Part shown: piece by piece, positions 46,301-58,005 of the stretch
Position numbering within the stretch: position 1 is the stretch's first letter
Layout: every line of letters begins with the position of its first letter
The notes under the pieces: model-generated
Told to the model about the DNA's origin: nothing
The model's input: only the letters and a program-made list of their open reading frames with translations
Databases searched by the model: none
Program-made: the position numbers and the translations under genes
Assembly: GCF_964355755.1 (NCBI RefSeq)
Contig: NC_092674.1
Coordinates: 17,622,501 to 17,686,500, forward strand
Reading direction: 5' to 3'
Source of the DNA: Antedon mediterranea
Taxonomy: Eukaryota; Echinodermata; Crinoidea; Comatulida; Antedonidae
Length of the DNA: 64,000 nt

Positions 46301-47779
46301 CTAGGTCGATGTCTGTTTGTCAAAACGGGGTCGATGTCTGTACGTAAAAACGGGGTTGATGGCTGTACGTAAAATCGGGTCGATGTCTGTACGTAAAATC
46401 GTGGTCGATGTCTGTACGTAAAAACTGAGTCGATGTCTGAATGTCAAAACGGGGTCGATGTCTGTACGTCAAAACTAGGTCGATGTCTGTACGTAAAAAC
46501 GGGGTTGATGTCGGTACGTCAAATCGGGGTCGATATCTGTACGTAAAAACGGAGTCGATATATGTACGTCAAAACTAGGTCAATGTCTGTTTGTAAAATC
46601 AGGGTCGACGTATGTACGTAAAAACAAGGTCGATGTCTGTACGTAAAAACTAGGTCGATGTCTGTACGTAAAAACGGGGTCGATGTCTGTACGTAAAATT
46701 GGGGTCAATGTCTATACGTAAAATCGGGGTCGATGTATGTACATAAAATCGGGGTCGATGTCTGTACGTTAAATCGAAGTCGATGCCTGTACGGTAAATC
46801 GGGTTCGATGTCTGTACTTAAAAACGTGGTCGATGTCTGTACCTCAAAATGGGGTCGATTTCTGTACGTCAAAACTAGGTCGATGTCTGTACGTAAAAAC
46901 AGAGTCGATGTCTGTACGTAAAATCGTGGTCGATGTATGTACGTCAAATTGGTGTGGCTGTCTGTACGTAAAATCGGGGTCGATGCCTGTACGTAAAAAC
47001 TGGGTCGATGTATGTACGTCAAAACGAGGTCGATGTCGGTACGTAAAAACTAGGTCGATGTCTGTTTGTCAAAACGGGGTCGATGTCTGTACGTAAAAAC
47101 GGGGTTGATGGCTGTACGTAAAATCGGGTCGATGTCTGTACGTAAAATCGTGGTCGATGTATGTACGTAAAATCGGGGTCAATGTCTGTACGTAAATCGA
47201 GGTTGATGTCTGTTTGTCAAAACGGGGTCGATGTCTGTACGTAAAAACGGGGTTGATGGCTGTACGTAAAATCGGGTCGATGTCTGTACGTAAAATCGTG
47301 GTCGATGTATGTACGTAAAATCGGGGTCGATGTCTGTACGTAAATCGAGGTTGATGTCTGTACGTAAAAACTTGGTCGATGACTGTACGTAAAATCGGGG
47401 TCCATGTATGTACGTAAAATCGGGTTCGATGTATGTACGTTAAATCGGGATCGATGTCTGTACGTAAAATCGGGGTCGATGTCTGTACGTAAAAACTGGG
47501 TCGATCTCTGTACGTAAAATCGGGGTCGATGTATGTACGTAAAATCGGGGTCGATGTCTGTACGTAAATACGGGATCGATGTCTGTTCGTGAAATCGGGG
47601 TCGTTGTCTTTATGTAAAATCGCTGTCGATGTATGTACGTCAAAGCGGGGTCGATATCTGTACGTTAAAACTAGGTCGATGTCTGTAAGTAAAATCGGGG
47701 ATCTGTCTGTACGTAAAATTGAGGTCGATGTCGGTACGTAAAAACGCGGTCGATGTCTGTATGTAAAATCAGGGTCGAT
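43356..47779 (+). repeat. Satellite C array, copy 2 left part
   Basis: 25-bp units. A block repeats at an offset of 1271 bp with essentially no differences (43585-44860 versus 44856-46130). A third partial repeat follows at a further 1197 bp (45536 region versus 46733). These expansions are absent from copy 1. The poly(A) scar is at 43404-43440. Confidence 0.95.
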
Positions 47780-49943
47780 CAGTGGGACAGCCAGTCGACA
47801 AATCGTGTCAAATTTCGACTCGGAGAGGGCGCCCTACTTTTCTAATTTAGTTCAAAATTGCTAAATTTTAGGGTGTTGGAAAAACACAATATTTGTAAAT
47901 TTAGCTGATTATCGGAAAAATATTGTTAGTGAATTAAATTCATAAATGGTTTTAATATATTGTCATGTAAAATTAAATGTATTTGAACAAAACGATAATC
48001 TGTAATTTAACGGCAAAATCAACCAATGTCTTTTTTCCGAAATTGTACCCTAGAAAATCGTTAAAATAAAATATTTAGAAAAATTGAACAGTCCTGAATT
48101 TAAAATCCCTGTTAGAAAAATTAATAATCTACAGAATACGATATTAAGATACAAAATTCGGTGGTTCGGATGCAGCTCCGACTATTCAAACTAAAGGTAC
48201 CACTATTTGTTCCATCGAAAACTAGCGAAACCGCCATTTTGTAAACACATCGTCATCGTGTTTATGAATTTATTCATAGCGAACGATATACGCGATGTTT
48301 ATAATTGTCCGCGTATAAGAATTCATATAAATAAATATATTCCAATACAACGTATATTATTTCTTGTTTATTTATCACAGTATACATTTTAGTTGAGGAA
48401 TATTTATCATAACTATTATAATAGCTTTTATACGAGTCCGAGGCCTAGCCCTATTAGCGAGCGATTGTTCCAGGGGCGGAAAGTCACTTAGTGACGTTGT
48501 GATCGGGCGCGTCGGGCCTAGCTAATATTAATAATATGACCTGAAATAAGCGACTAACAAGAACTGTTATATACTTGCTTACAATTGTTTTGTTATTGAT
48601 GAACAAACAAGCAATTAGATTGAATAACAAATTATTTATTCATTTTTTTTGGGTAAAAACATGTACAAACTATGCCCTAGTACTGTATATAAATTAATAG
48701 TAATATTAAACTAATTAATACAGTATTAATAAAATATAAAATAGGCCTAACATACAATAAATATTCAATTTTTAAGGTCTACCACATGACAATAACATAA
48801 TTTACAGAGTGTAGGTTTGCATTCAACTTAAATATTTGTATTGTAATTCATCTAAATCCTCTGCAACATACATATATTTGTAATTCAACATTTTGTTTTA
48901 AATAATTAAATTATAGTTTGGGTATGACAATGTCTGGTACCGGTGTCATCTTTTTATCCACTTCACTCTCAGTTTGAAGTCACAAAGACAAAGAACTCTG
49001 CATCATCAACGATTCCTGAAAGTGTCAGAAAAAATAATAAATATTATTTTTAAAAAATTTTAATGTCTGGTTGTATATATAATTATAATATATGATGACA
49101 TAAAAGTAAGGCAAATGGAAGCTGTATTTTATTAATTAATATTAGTATTACAGTATTTGCTATTATTATTTATATAATCTAGGCCTACTAGTAGCATAGC
49201 TAGGCATCTATTGAGCCTAATAAATCAAATAATAAATGAAAAATAAAATAATAATATTAATACTGATTGAAAAAAAGTATTTTTTGTGGGGGATCAGATC
49301 ACCAGGCTAGGCCGGCCAGGACCAATGATACTCGTAATCAGTACTGTACAACTTAACGACTATCGGATCAGCATCAACACAGTACAACACACGTCTCGCT
49401 ATCGCCTATACTGACACACGTGTCTCGCTTTGCCGAAACCACGCTCACAGCTAGAAAATGTACCTACCTTTCGAGGCCTGAGAATACACCAACAAATTTT
49501 GAACAGGATAGAAATATATCATACTCGATTAAACTAATATTATTCTTGATAAAACAATTGATTATAATTTTTTTAATTTGTTGGGATGCACCTCCGACTA
49601 TTCAGAAAATGGACAACAAAACAGTAGTCAAATCGTACCACATTTATAAATTTCACGAGTTCCGAATTCAGTCGCCGAATGTATTGTATTAGCTTCGGTT
49701 TCTTTGAAGGAAACCGATTGGTTATTCAATTATACTTATCAGGAAATGCTTTTACCATAATAGGTAATGTTGGGCGGTTCTTAAATATTCATGAGAGCTT
49801 AAAATAAAACAGCACTTATTTGCTTGGCGACGAAAATCGTGGTTTCAGTTTTCAACGATAGGTGGCGCTTCAAAATCGTCAATGCGGAAGTAAGTTGATT
49901 TTACACGATTTAACGGCCAAAACGCGAAGTGGCTTTCCCACTG
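47780..49943. mobile_element. 2164-bp CAGTGGGA-ended nonautonomous element with CGAT duplication
   Basis: The left end CAGTGGGACAGCCA and the inverted right end CAGTGGGAAAGCCA match over 14 bp with one difference. Similarity continues patchily for about 60 bp (AAATCGTGT, GGCGC). CGAT flanks both sides (47776-47779, 49944-49947) within a satellite C unit. The interior is AT-rich with no transposase. A 4-bp duplication is unlike hAT (8 bp); Chapaev-like elements use 4 bp, but I cannot assign it. Confidence 0.8.
48970..49020 (-). other. Terminal-exon-like segment inside the CAGTGGGA element
   Basis: On the minus strand GACACTTTCAG is followed by a frame reading IVDDAEFFVFVTSN and TGA. The acceptor is good and the peptide is compositionally protein-like, but no partner exon was found. 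Could be captured host sequence or chance. Confidence 0.2.
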
Positions 49944-52573
49944 CGATGTCTGTACGTAAAAACTAGGTCGATGTCTGTACGTAAAAACGGAGTCGATATA
50001 TGTACGTCAAAACTAGGTCGATGTCTGTTTGTAAATTCAGGGTCGATGTCTGTACGTAAAAACTAGGTCGATGTCTGTACGTCAAAACGGGGTCGATGTC
50101 TATACGTAAAATCGGAGTCGATGTCTGTACGTAAAATCGGGGTCGATGTATGTACATAAAATCGGGGTCGATGTCTGTACGTTAAATCGGAATCGATGCC
50201 TGTACGGTAAATCGGGTTCGATGTCTGTACGTAAAAACGTGGTCGATGTCTGTATCTCAAAACGGGCTCGATTTCTGGACGTCAAAACGGGGTCGATATC
50301 TGTATGTCAAAACTTGGTCGATGTCTGTACGCAAAAACGGGGTTGATGGTTGAACGTAAAATCGGGGTCGATGTATGTACGTAAAATCAGGTTCGATGTA
50401 TGTACGTTAAATCGGGGTCGATGTCTGTACGTAAAATCGCGGTCGATGTCTGTACGTAAAAACTGGGTCGATCTCTGTACGTAAAATAGGGGTCGATGTA
50501 TGTACGTAAAATCGGGGTCGATGTCTGTACGTAAATAGGGGATCGATGTCTGTTCGTGAAATCGGGGTCGTTGTCTTTACGTTAAATCGGAGTCGATGCC
50601 TGTACGGTTAATCGGGTTCGATGTCTGAACGTAAAAACGTGGTCGATGTCTGTACCTCAAAACGGTGTCGATTTCTGTACGTCAAAACGGGGTCGATATA
50701 TGTACGTAAAAACGGGGTCGATATATGTACGTAAAAACGGGGTTGATGGCTGTACGTAAAATCGGGGTCGATGTATGTACGTAAAATCGGGTTCGATGTA
50801 TGTACGTTAAATCGGGGTCGATGTCTGAACGTAAAATCGGGGTCGATGTCTGTACGTAAAAACTGGGTCGATCTCTGTACGTAAAATAGGGGTCTATGTA
50901 TGTACGTAAAATCGGGGTCGATATATGTACGTAAAATAGGGATCGATGTCGGTACGTAAAATCGAGGTTGATGTCTTTACGTAAGAACTGGGTCGATGAC
51001 TGTACGTAAAATCGGGTCGATGTCTGTACGTAAAATCGGGGTCGATGTCTGTACGTAAAATCGGGGTCGATGTCTGTACGTAAAAACGGGGTTGATGGCT
51101 GTACGTAAAATCGAGGTTGATGTATGTACGTAAAATCGGGGTCGATGTCTCTACGTAAAATCGAAGTTGATGTCGGTACGTAAAAACGGAGTCGATATAT
51201 GTACGTCAAAACTAGGTCGATGTCTGTTTGTAAAATCAGGGTCGATGTCTGTCCGTAAAAACTAGGTCGATGTATGTACGTAAAATCGGGTTCGATGTCT
51301 ATACGTAAAAACTAGGTCGATGTCAGTTAAAAAATACGGGTCGATGTATGTACGTAAAATCGGGGTCGATATATGTACGTAAAATAGGGATCGTCGGTAC
51401 GTAAAATCGAGGTTGATGTCTGTACGTAAAAACTGGGTCGATGACTGTACGTAAAATCGGGTCGATGTCTGTACGTAAAATTGGGGTCGATGTCTGAACG
51501 TAAAATAGGGATCGATGTCGGTACGTAAAATCGAGGTTGATGTCTGTACCTAAAAACTGGGTCGATGACTGTACGTAAAAGCGGGTCGATGTCTGTACGT
51601 AAAATCGGGGTCGATGTCTGTATGTAAAATCGGGGTCGATGTCTGTACGTAAAATCGGGGTCGATTTCTGTACGTAAAAACTAGGTCGATGTCGGTACGT
51701 AAAAACTAGGTCGATGTCTTTACGTAAAAACGGGGTCGATGTCTGTATGTCAAAACTAGGTCGATGTCTGTACGTAAAATCGGGGTCGCAGTCTGTACGT
51801 AAAATCGGGGTCGATGTATGTACGTAAAATCGGGGTCGATGTATGTACGTAAAAACTAGGTCGATGTCTGTACGTAAATACGGGATCGATGTCTGTACGT
51901 GAAATCGGGTCGTTGTCTTTGCGTAAAATCGGTGTCGATGTCTGTTCGTCAAAACGGGGTCGATGTCTGTTCGTCAAAACGGGGTCGATGTCTGTACGTA
52001 AAATTGGGGTCGATGTCTGTACGTCAAGTCGAGGTCGATGTCGGTACATAAAAACTAGGTCGATGTCTGTACGTAAAAGCGGAGTGGATATCTGTATGTA
52101 AAAACGGGGTCGATGTCTGTACGTCAATACAAGGTCGATGTCTGTATGTAAAATCAGGGGCGATGTCTGTACGTAAAAACTACGTCGATGTCTGTACGTA
52201 AAATCATGGTCGATGTCTGTACGTAAAATCGGGGTCGATGTCTGTACGTGAAATCGGGGTCGTTTTCTTTGCGTAAAATCTGTGTCGATGTCTGTACGTC
52301 AAAACGGAGTCGATATCTGTACGTCAAAACTAGGTCGATGTCTGTACGTAAAATCGGGGTCGCTGTCTGTACGTTAAATCGAGGTCGATGTCGGTACGTA
52401 AAAACTAGGTCGATGTCTGTACGTAAAAATGGGGTCGATGTCTGTACGTAAAATCGGTGTCGATGTATGTACGTAAAAACTAGGTCGATGTCTGTACGTA
52501 AAAACGGGGTCGTTGTCTGCACTTAAAAACGGGGTCGATGTCGGTACGTAAATTCTGAGTAGATTTCTGTACG
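49944..52573 (+). repeat. Satellite C array, copy 2 right part
   Basis: Continuation of the 25-bp array, most similar to 19190-22214 of copy 1. It lacks the 425-bp duplication seen at 21421-22270. Confidence 0.94.
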
Positions 52574-53455
52574 TTCCTATTAATCAAATAATCAACACAA
52601 AATTTCTTGGTATATTTATTGACGACAGACTTGACTGGAAAGCCCATGTTAATTACCTTTGCAAATTATTATCAAAACATGTTGGCATGATGTATAAATT
52701 GAAATCAATATTTCCTCAAAAAGTATTAAATATTTTATATTCTACTCTTATATTATCGTACTTAAATTATGGTGTTCTTGCTTGGGGAAATGCTTCAAAA
52801 ACAATTATTACTAAAATTTGATTAATCCAGAAACGAGCTGTCAGAATTATCTCAGGGTGCTCACACCCAAGATCTCTTTCAAAAAAAAAATATTAAAAAT
52901 TGAGGACCTCTATACATTTAATGTTGGAGTCATCATGTTTCAATTAACCGCTGGACACTTACCACCCATAATATCCAGTAAATTCACTCAAAATAAACAA
53001 TAACACACTCACCAAACAAGACAAAGAGATCACCTGCCACTTACTCGATCTAGTCTTAAAATGAACACCCTTGTATACACGGGACCTAAACTCTGGAAAT
53101 CTCTTCCTTTATCACTTAAACAATCTCATAACTGTGCCTTATTTAAACGTCAATTTAAACTATTATTGGTTGAAGGTTCTTTGTAAATTCTTTTATTATT
53201 TACTATTTGGATATTTCTTAAATAATTTATATAATCTATTTTTTACTTGTTTTTTAGTTTTAAACATGTTAAACTTATGTGTTAGAGAAAAGATATTAGT
53301 TAAATTGTTGTTTTTTTTGGAGTTTCTAATTGTGTTATATTATTTATATATTATTATTATTTGTTTTGAGGAGCCTATTCACCACAGGCTTTGCTTTTTT
53401 TTAGGCTCCTCCACTTTATATTTTTATATTTGTAAAGTGAAATAAATAAATGAAA
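52574..53455 (+). pseudogene. Second LINE fragment, copy 2
   Basis: Same start in satellite C, same TGA and A-run frameshift as 22215-23095, offset about 30,360 bp. An extra TAA at about 53001 replaces TAT. Confidence 0.8.
53368..53411 (+). promoter_or_regulatory. 3' UTR stem-loop of the second LINE, copy 2
   Basis: GAGGAGCCTA (53368-53377) and TAGGCTCCTC (53402-53411) keep a perfect 10-bp stem. Confidence 0.55.
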
Positions 53456-53539
53456 CATTGCCGCCAAGCAAAACATGTTGATGCTCAACGCGTGACACAC
53501 ATGGGAAAATCTTTTTACTCACCACATTGACAACCAACC

Positions 53540-53647
53540 ATGATGGAAGGTGAACAATCGGCCCTGGTGCATTTTGGCCAGCATGCCAAAAAAATGTTTG
53601 TAAAAGAATGTAGTGGGAAAATGGAGATATTGGAGAAATGTGCTGAG
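53540..53647 (+). CDS. Possible first coding exon of unknown gene, copy 2
   Basis: Same 36 codons as 23179-23286, ending KMEILEKCAE at GAG|GTACGTAAG, a consensus donor. Only the last residue differs from copy 1. No downstream exon found. Confidence 0.32.
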
Positions 53648-53663
53648 GTACGTAAGGACAAAT

Positions 53664-54065
53664 TTAAGCGTCTTGGGTTTCTTTCTTATTTTTGATTATG
53701 TTTTCTTTTGTTATTTGTAATTCCTCTAGTTGTTCCCATGCACTGACGTCTGTGGCTTCATCTGCAGACAATCCGTATATACCACCACCATCCTTTATTC
53801 TGTTTACAAGTTGTTGCTGAATGTCCTCTGACATACAGTTGAGCAATTGAGTTTTTGTGGTCTTAGAAATATAGCTGGCGTTTCGAGCGCAACTACTTAA
53901 ATGGTCATTAAGCGACTCATCACTTTCTGCCATAAGTCGCAGCAACTCCTTTAAATTGCCCATGTGTGTGTCTGTTAAGGCAAGAGGTGATCCATCATCA
54001 CTGTGACCTCGTATGGATATCCCTTGTCGTCCACAATACTCCAGTGCACGAATTACCGAAAACAT
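53664..54065 (-). pseudogene. DUF4371 / hAT transposase-like fragment, copy 2
   Basis: 133 codons, still open, about five residue differences from 23303-23704 (for example SLLAFT versus SPLALT, TTTTQWLN versus TTKTQLLN). Same truncation after SADEATDVS...EQL. Catalytic half absent. Confidence 0.75.
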
Positions 54066-54270
54066 TACGCACGTAAATACATACAGACATCGACCCCAAT
54101 TTTACGTACAGACATCGACTCGTTTTTAAGTAAAGATATCGACCCGTTTTTAAGTACAGATATCTCCCCGTTTTTAAGTAAAGATATCTCCCCGTTTTTA
54201 AGTACAGATATCTCCCCGTTTTTAAGTACAGATATCTCCCCGTTTTAAGTGCGGATATCTCCCCGGTTTT
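54066..54270 (-). repeat. Satellite C, inverted short array, copy 2
   Basis: As 23705-23866 but with about two extra units of the AAGTACAGATATCTCCCCG variant. Confidence 0.85.
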
Positions 54271-54790
54271 AAAGGCCAGGTGCGGGCAAAAAATTTCTAT
54301 TGATCATATATTACAGTAATTATCGATCTATAGCTTCCCCTATGTTTGATATTTTTTGGGATTTTATTTGTGTTACACAAGCTTGTTGAAAATAAGCACT
54401 TTCTTATCAGTGGGGGGATAGTTCAAATTACACAGTAAAATCTCTATTCTTTTATACACAAATGTTGTAAATAGAGAGGCATTTTAAAAAACTATTAAAA
54501 ATAAACGGCGTGGTAAAAAATGTTATCAGATGACTAAATATAGGTAATATATGTAAAACGAACTGTGGTCGAGCACGGACGTGTTTTGTTCGAGCTCTGT
54601 ACTTTACTATTTTTCCTTGTTTTCGACTGAGCTGAATCTGGTCTAACTACAAACTTTGATGTTTATGATCTGTTTAAGACTGTGCTGTAGTTAATTTTAC
54701 TGGTGTTTGACTGTTTCGTGAGTTTTTCTGTGTTTTTCTGTTACTTTAAAACACTAGCGTTGCACGTTATATTCTGGGCTTCTGAAACAC
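54271..54790. other. Unique spacer, copy 2
   Basis: Matches 23867-24385. No gene seen. Confidence 0.5.
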
Positions 54791-55980
54791 CCGCTGTTGG
54801 CCATTTTTCGAAAATTTCCCTGCGGGGGACCATATACTCTAGTAGCTAGATCATTTTTCGTATGCACTTTGAGGTCCAGAGAATTTGACTTCAGAAATTG
54901 GGTTAGGATGGTCAAACAATCATTTTTGGCTTGGTTACACATTTTGAAAATGTGGCGAAAGGTCAAAAGGTCAGGGTGAAAGGTTATGATACCAAACACC
55001 AATAGGTCCTAAATCTCAACAACCATTGGTCACAGCAAGGTAATTTTGGTCTCAAATTGATCGGAAGGTATACATTTATATTCAGTCTAATGGGACAATT
55101 TAGTCAAAAATGACCGGAAATGCCATTTCTGACCTTTGACCCACTACAGAGGGCATGTATGTATCTCCGTAAGTACTGGTCGTAGATACTTGAATTAGGT
55201 CCTAAAATGTTCGCAATATACATTTATTTATTTGTTACACATTTTGAAAAATGTTACAAAAGGTCAAAGGGTCAGGGTCAAGGAACAAACACAAATAGGT
55301 ACTTGTATCTTGGCAACCACTGGTCGCAGCAAGTCAATTTTAGTCTCAAAATGTTGAGAAGGCATGTATTCATATTCAGTCTAATGAGATATTTTAGTGA
55401 AAAATTATCAGAAATGCCATATCTGACCTTTGACCCACATACCAGGGCATCTTAATATCTCTGTAAGTACTGGTCGTGGAAACTTAAATTTGGTATCAAA
55501 TTGTTGGAAATATACATATTTACATTCATTCTAACAGAAAATTTGGTGAAAAGATGATCAAAAATACTATTAATTACTAATGTTTCAAACAAAAACATAT
55601 AATACCTCTACATAACTTATTCTTATATAAATGGTATGCAATAACTGATGCTTTAAATGGTTTCATTATAGGAATTACAACAAATCCTTTACTGTTTGTA
55701 ATTGTACTTTTGCTTATAATAATGTTAGAAAATATTGTTGACCCTACCCGAGGACGATCAAGCATTGATAGAAACGTCGAACTCAACAGTTCTTTTCAGA
55801 ATGCTAGAAGTAACTTACCGTAATTATCCGAATAAACGCCCCGGACATTTATTGTTCACAGGGGTGTTTAGGGGGAGGTATGTTTATTCGGTGGAGGCGT
55901 TTTTTGTTTGTTTTTGGTGTAATATGGTAAAAATATATGTATATCAAATAAATACACCCTAGATATAAAACAAGGCTGCA

Positions 55981-56057
55981 GTCGCGTGCTCAAGTGAGTG
56001 TTTACCGACCGACCAACCAACCGACCGACATAGTTAGCTGTAGAGTCGCGACGCGAC
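55981..56057. mobile_element. 77-bp GTCGCGTG element in the foldback spacer
   Basis: Begins GTCGCGTGCTCAAG, contains GACCGACC runs and CATAGTTAGCTGTAGAGTCG, and ends ACGCGAC. Reads as an internally deleted relative of the 743-bp element at 13527. Confidence 0.55.
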
Positions 56058-56719
56058 TAAAAGTACATCACAATTAATATTGTAATAAGAATAACTGGAA
56101 TAAACCTCCTTCATCCGGGTGCAAGTACAATCATGATATTGAAAAGGTATCGGAAATAACTATAAATAGACCAATTCATTGTCATCATTCTGTATATAAC
56201 ACTGTTGTATAATATTTATACACGTCTGTTCCCAGTGTACATAATAAAACAATATCTCTGGAGATTTATTATCAATATCACTAGAAACTTAGGTTTTTTT
56301 ATTTTTTAAGTACTAAATGCATTGACAATAAAAGCATCAGAAGTGTATTTTAAAATCATGATAAAATCATACTACAACACACTACAGGACACAAGGGTGT
56401 TTTCAGGAAAGCTGGACATATTGAAACTATGTATTGGCATATATATGTAAAAGACAGTGTTGATTGTTGACAAATTGTAGTTACAAACAAACAGATGACA
56501 AATTGTGTAATCGTGTCTCATATAGTGTCTCAGGATAATGATGTGTCATTGTTTTATATCATTATACTGGCACATGGAGAGGATTCGTTAAATGGAGCCT
56601 GTGACAGTGTCACTTTTATTCTAAAAGACAGAAACATTTTAAATAAACACTCACCCCTCCCTTCGATTTAAACGCCCCGCCACATGCATATACCCAACAA
56701 GGCCATATACATGGCTGCA

Positions 56720-56798
56720 GTCGCGTGCTCAAATTTTAGTTAGTGTTTACCGACCAACCGACCGACATAGTGAGCTGTAGAGTTGCGTTGCACGCGAC
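56720..56798. mobile_element. 79-bp GTCGCGTG element in the foldback spacer
   Basis: Begins GTCGCGTGCTCAAA and ends CACGCGAC, in the same orientation as the 77-bp copy. Both follow GGCTGCA. Confidence 0.55.
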
Positions 56799-58005
56799 TA
56801 ATAATTGTATCAACACATTTCAATGACTACCATAATCTACAATTTACCAAGCATTTTTGTATCACTTTTTGATAATAATTGTGCTGTATTTTTTTTCTGC
56901 TGTAGGTAGTATTTATTTGATTATACATACCATATTACACCAATAAAAAACGAAAAAACCCTTCTGAACAATAAATGCCCGGGGCGTTTATTAGGATGAA
57001 TTCAGTAAGTTACTTTAGCATTCTGAAAAGAATTCTGTTGGGCTCGACGTTTCTATCAAAATGTTTGATCATCCTCGGGGGTCAAAAATACTTTCTAGCA
57101 TTATTATAAGCAAAAATACCATTACAAACAGTAAAGGATTTGTTTTAAATCGTATAATGAAACAATTTAAAGCATAAGTTATTGCAAAACATTACTGTCC
57201 AAGGATAAGTTGTGTAGAGATATGTTATTTGTTTGAAACAATAACATTAGTAATTAATAGTATTTCTGGTCATCTTTTAACCAAATTTTCTATTAGAATG
57301 AATGTAAATATGTATATTTCCAACAATTTGATACCAAATTTAAGTTCCTACGACCAGTACTTACAGAGATATGAAGATGCCCTGGTATTTGGGTCAAAGG
57401 TCAGAAAGGGCATTTCTGATCATTTTTGACTAAAATGCCCCATTAGACTGAATAGGAATGCATGCCTTCTGAACATTTTGAGACCAACATTGACTTGCTG
57501 CGACCAGTGGTTGCCAAGATACAAGTAGCTATTTATATTTATTCATATAACCATTGACCCTGACTCTTTGACCTTTTGTAACATTTTTCAAAATGTGTCA
57601 CAAATAAATAACAAAATCTATATTTCGAACAGTTTAAGACCAAATTGAAGTGTCTACGACCAGTAGTTACGGAGATACATACATGCCCTGGGTTGTGGGT
57701 CAAAGGTCATAAATGGCATTTCCGGTCATTTTTTACTAAAATGTCCCATTAGACTGAATATAAATGTATACCTTCTGATCAATTTGAGACCAAAATTACC
57801 TTGCTGTAACCAGTGGTTGTCGAGATTTAAGGACGTGTTGGTGTTTGGTGTTATAACCTTTCACCCTGACCTTTTGACCTTTCGCCACATTTTCAAAATG
57901 TGTAACCAAGCCAAAATTGATTGTTTGACCACCCTAAACCAATTTCTGAAGTCAAATTCTCTGGACCTCAAAGTGCATACGAAAGTTGATCTAGCTACTA
58001 GAGTA

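Larger units (their letters stand above)
54835..58005. mobile_element. 3171-bp foldback element with ~1-kb inverted arms
   Basis: The ends TACTCTAGTAGCTAGATCA and its inverse are flanked by ATA on each side (54832-54834, 58006-58008). Copy 1 has the uninterrupted site ACCATAGGAC near 24419. The left arm (to about 55850) and right arm (from about 56960) are inverted relatives, with tandem sub-motifs such as AGGTCAAAAGGTCAGGGT and an AATAAACGCCCCGG block at the inner edges. The spacer contains two short GTCGCGTG elements and no transposase. Confidence 0.85.

Noticed and set aside
49420-49692. 90-codon plus-strand ORF at the right of the CAGTGGGA element
   Set aside because: Low-complexity hydrophobic translation with no motif. 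No matching copy to test conservation.
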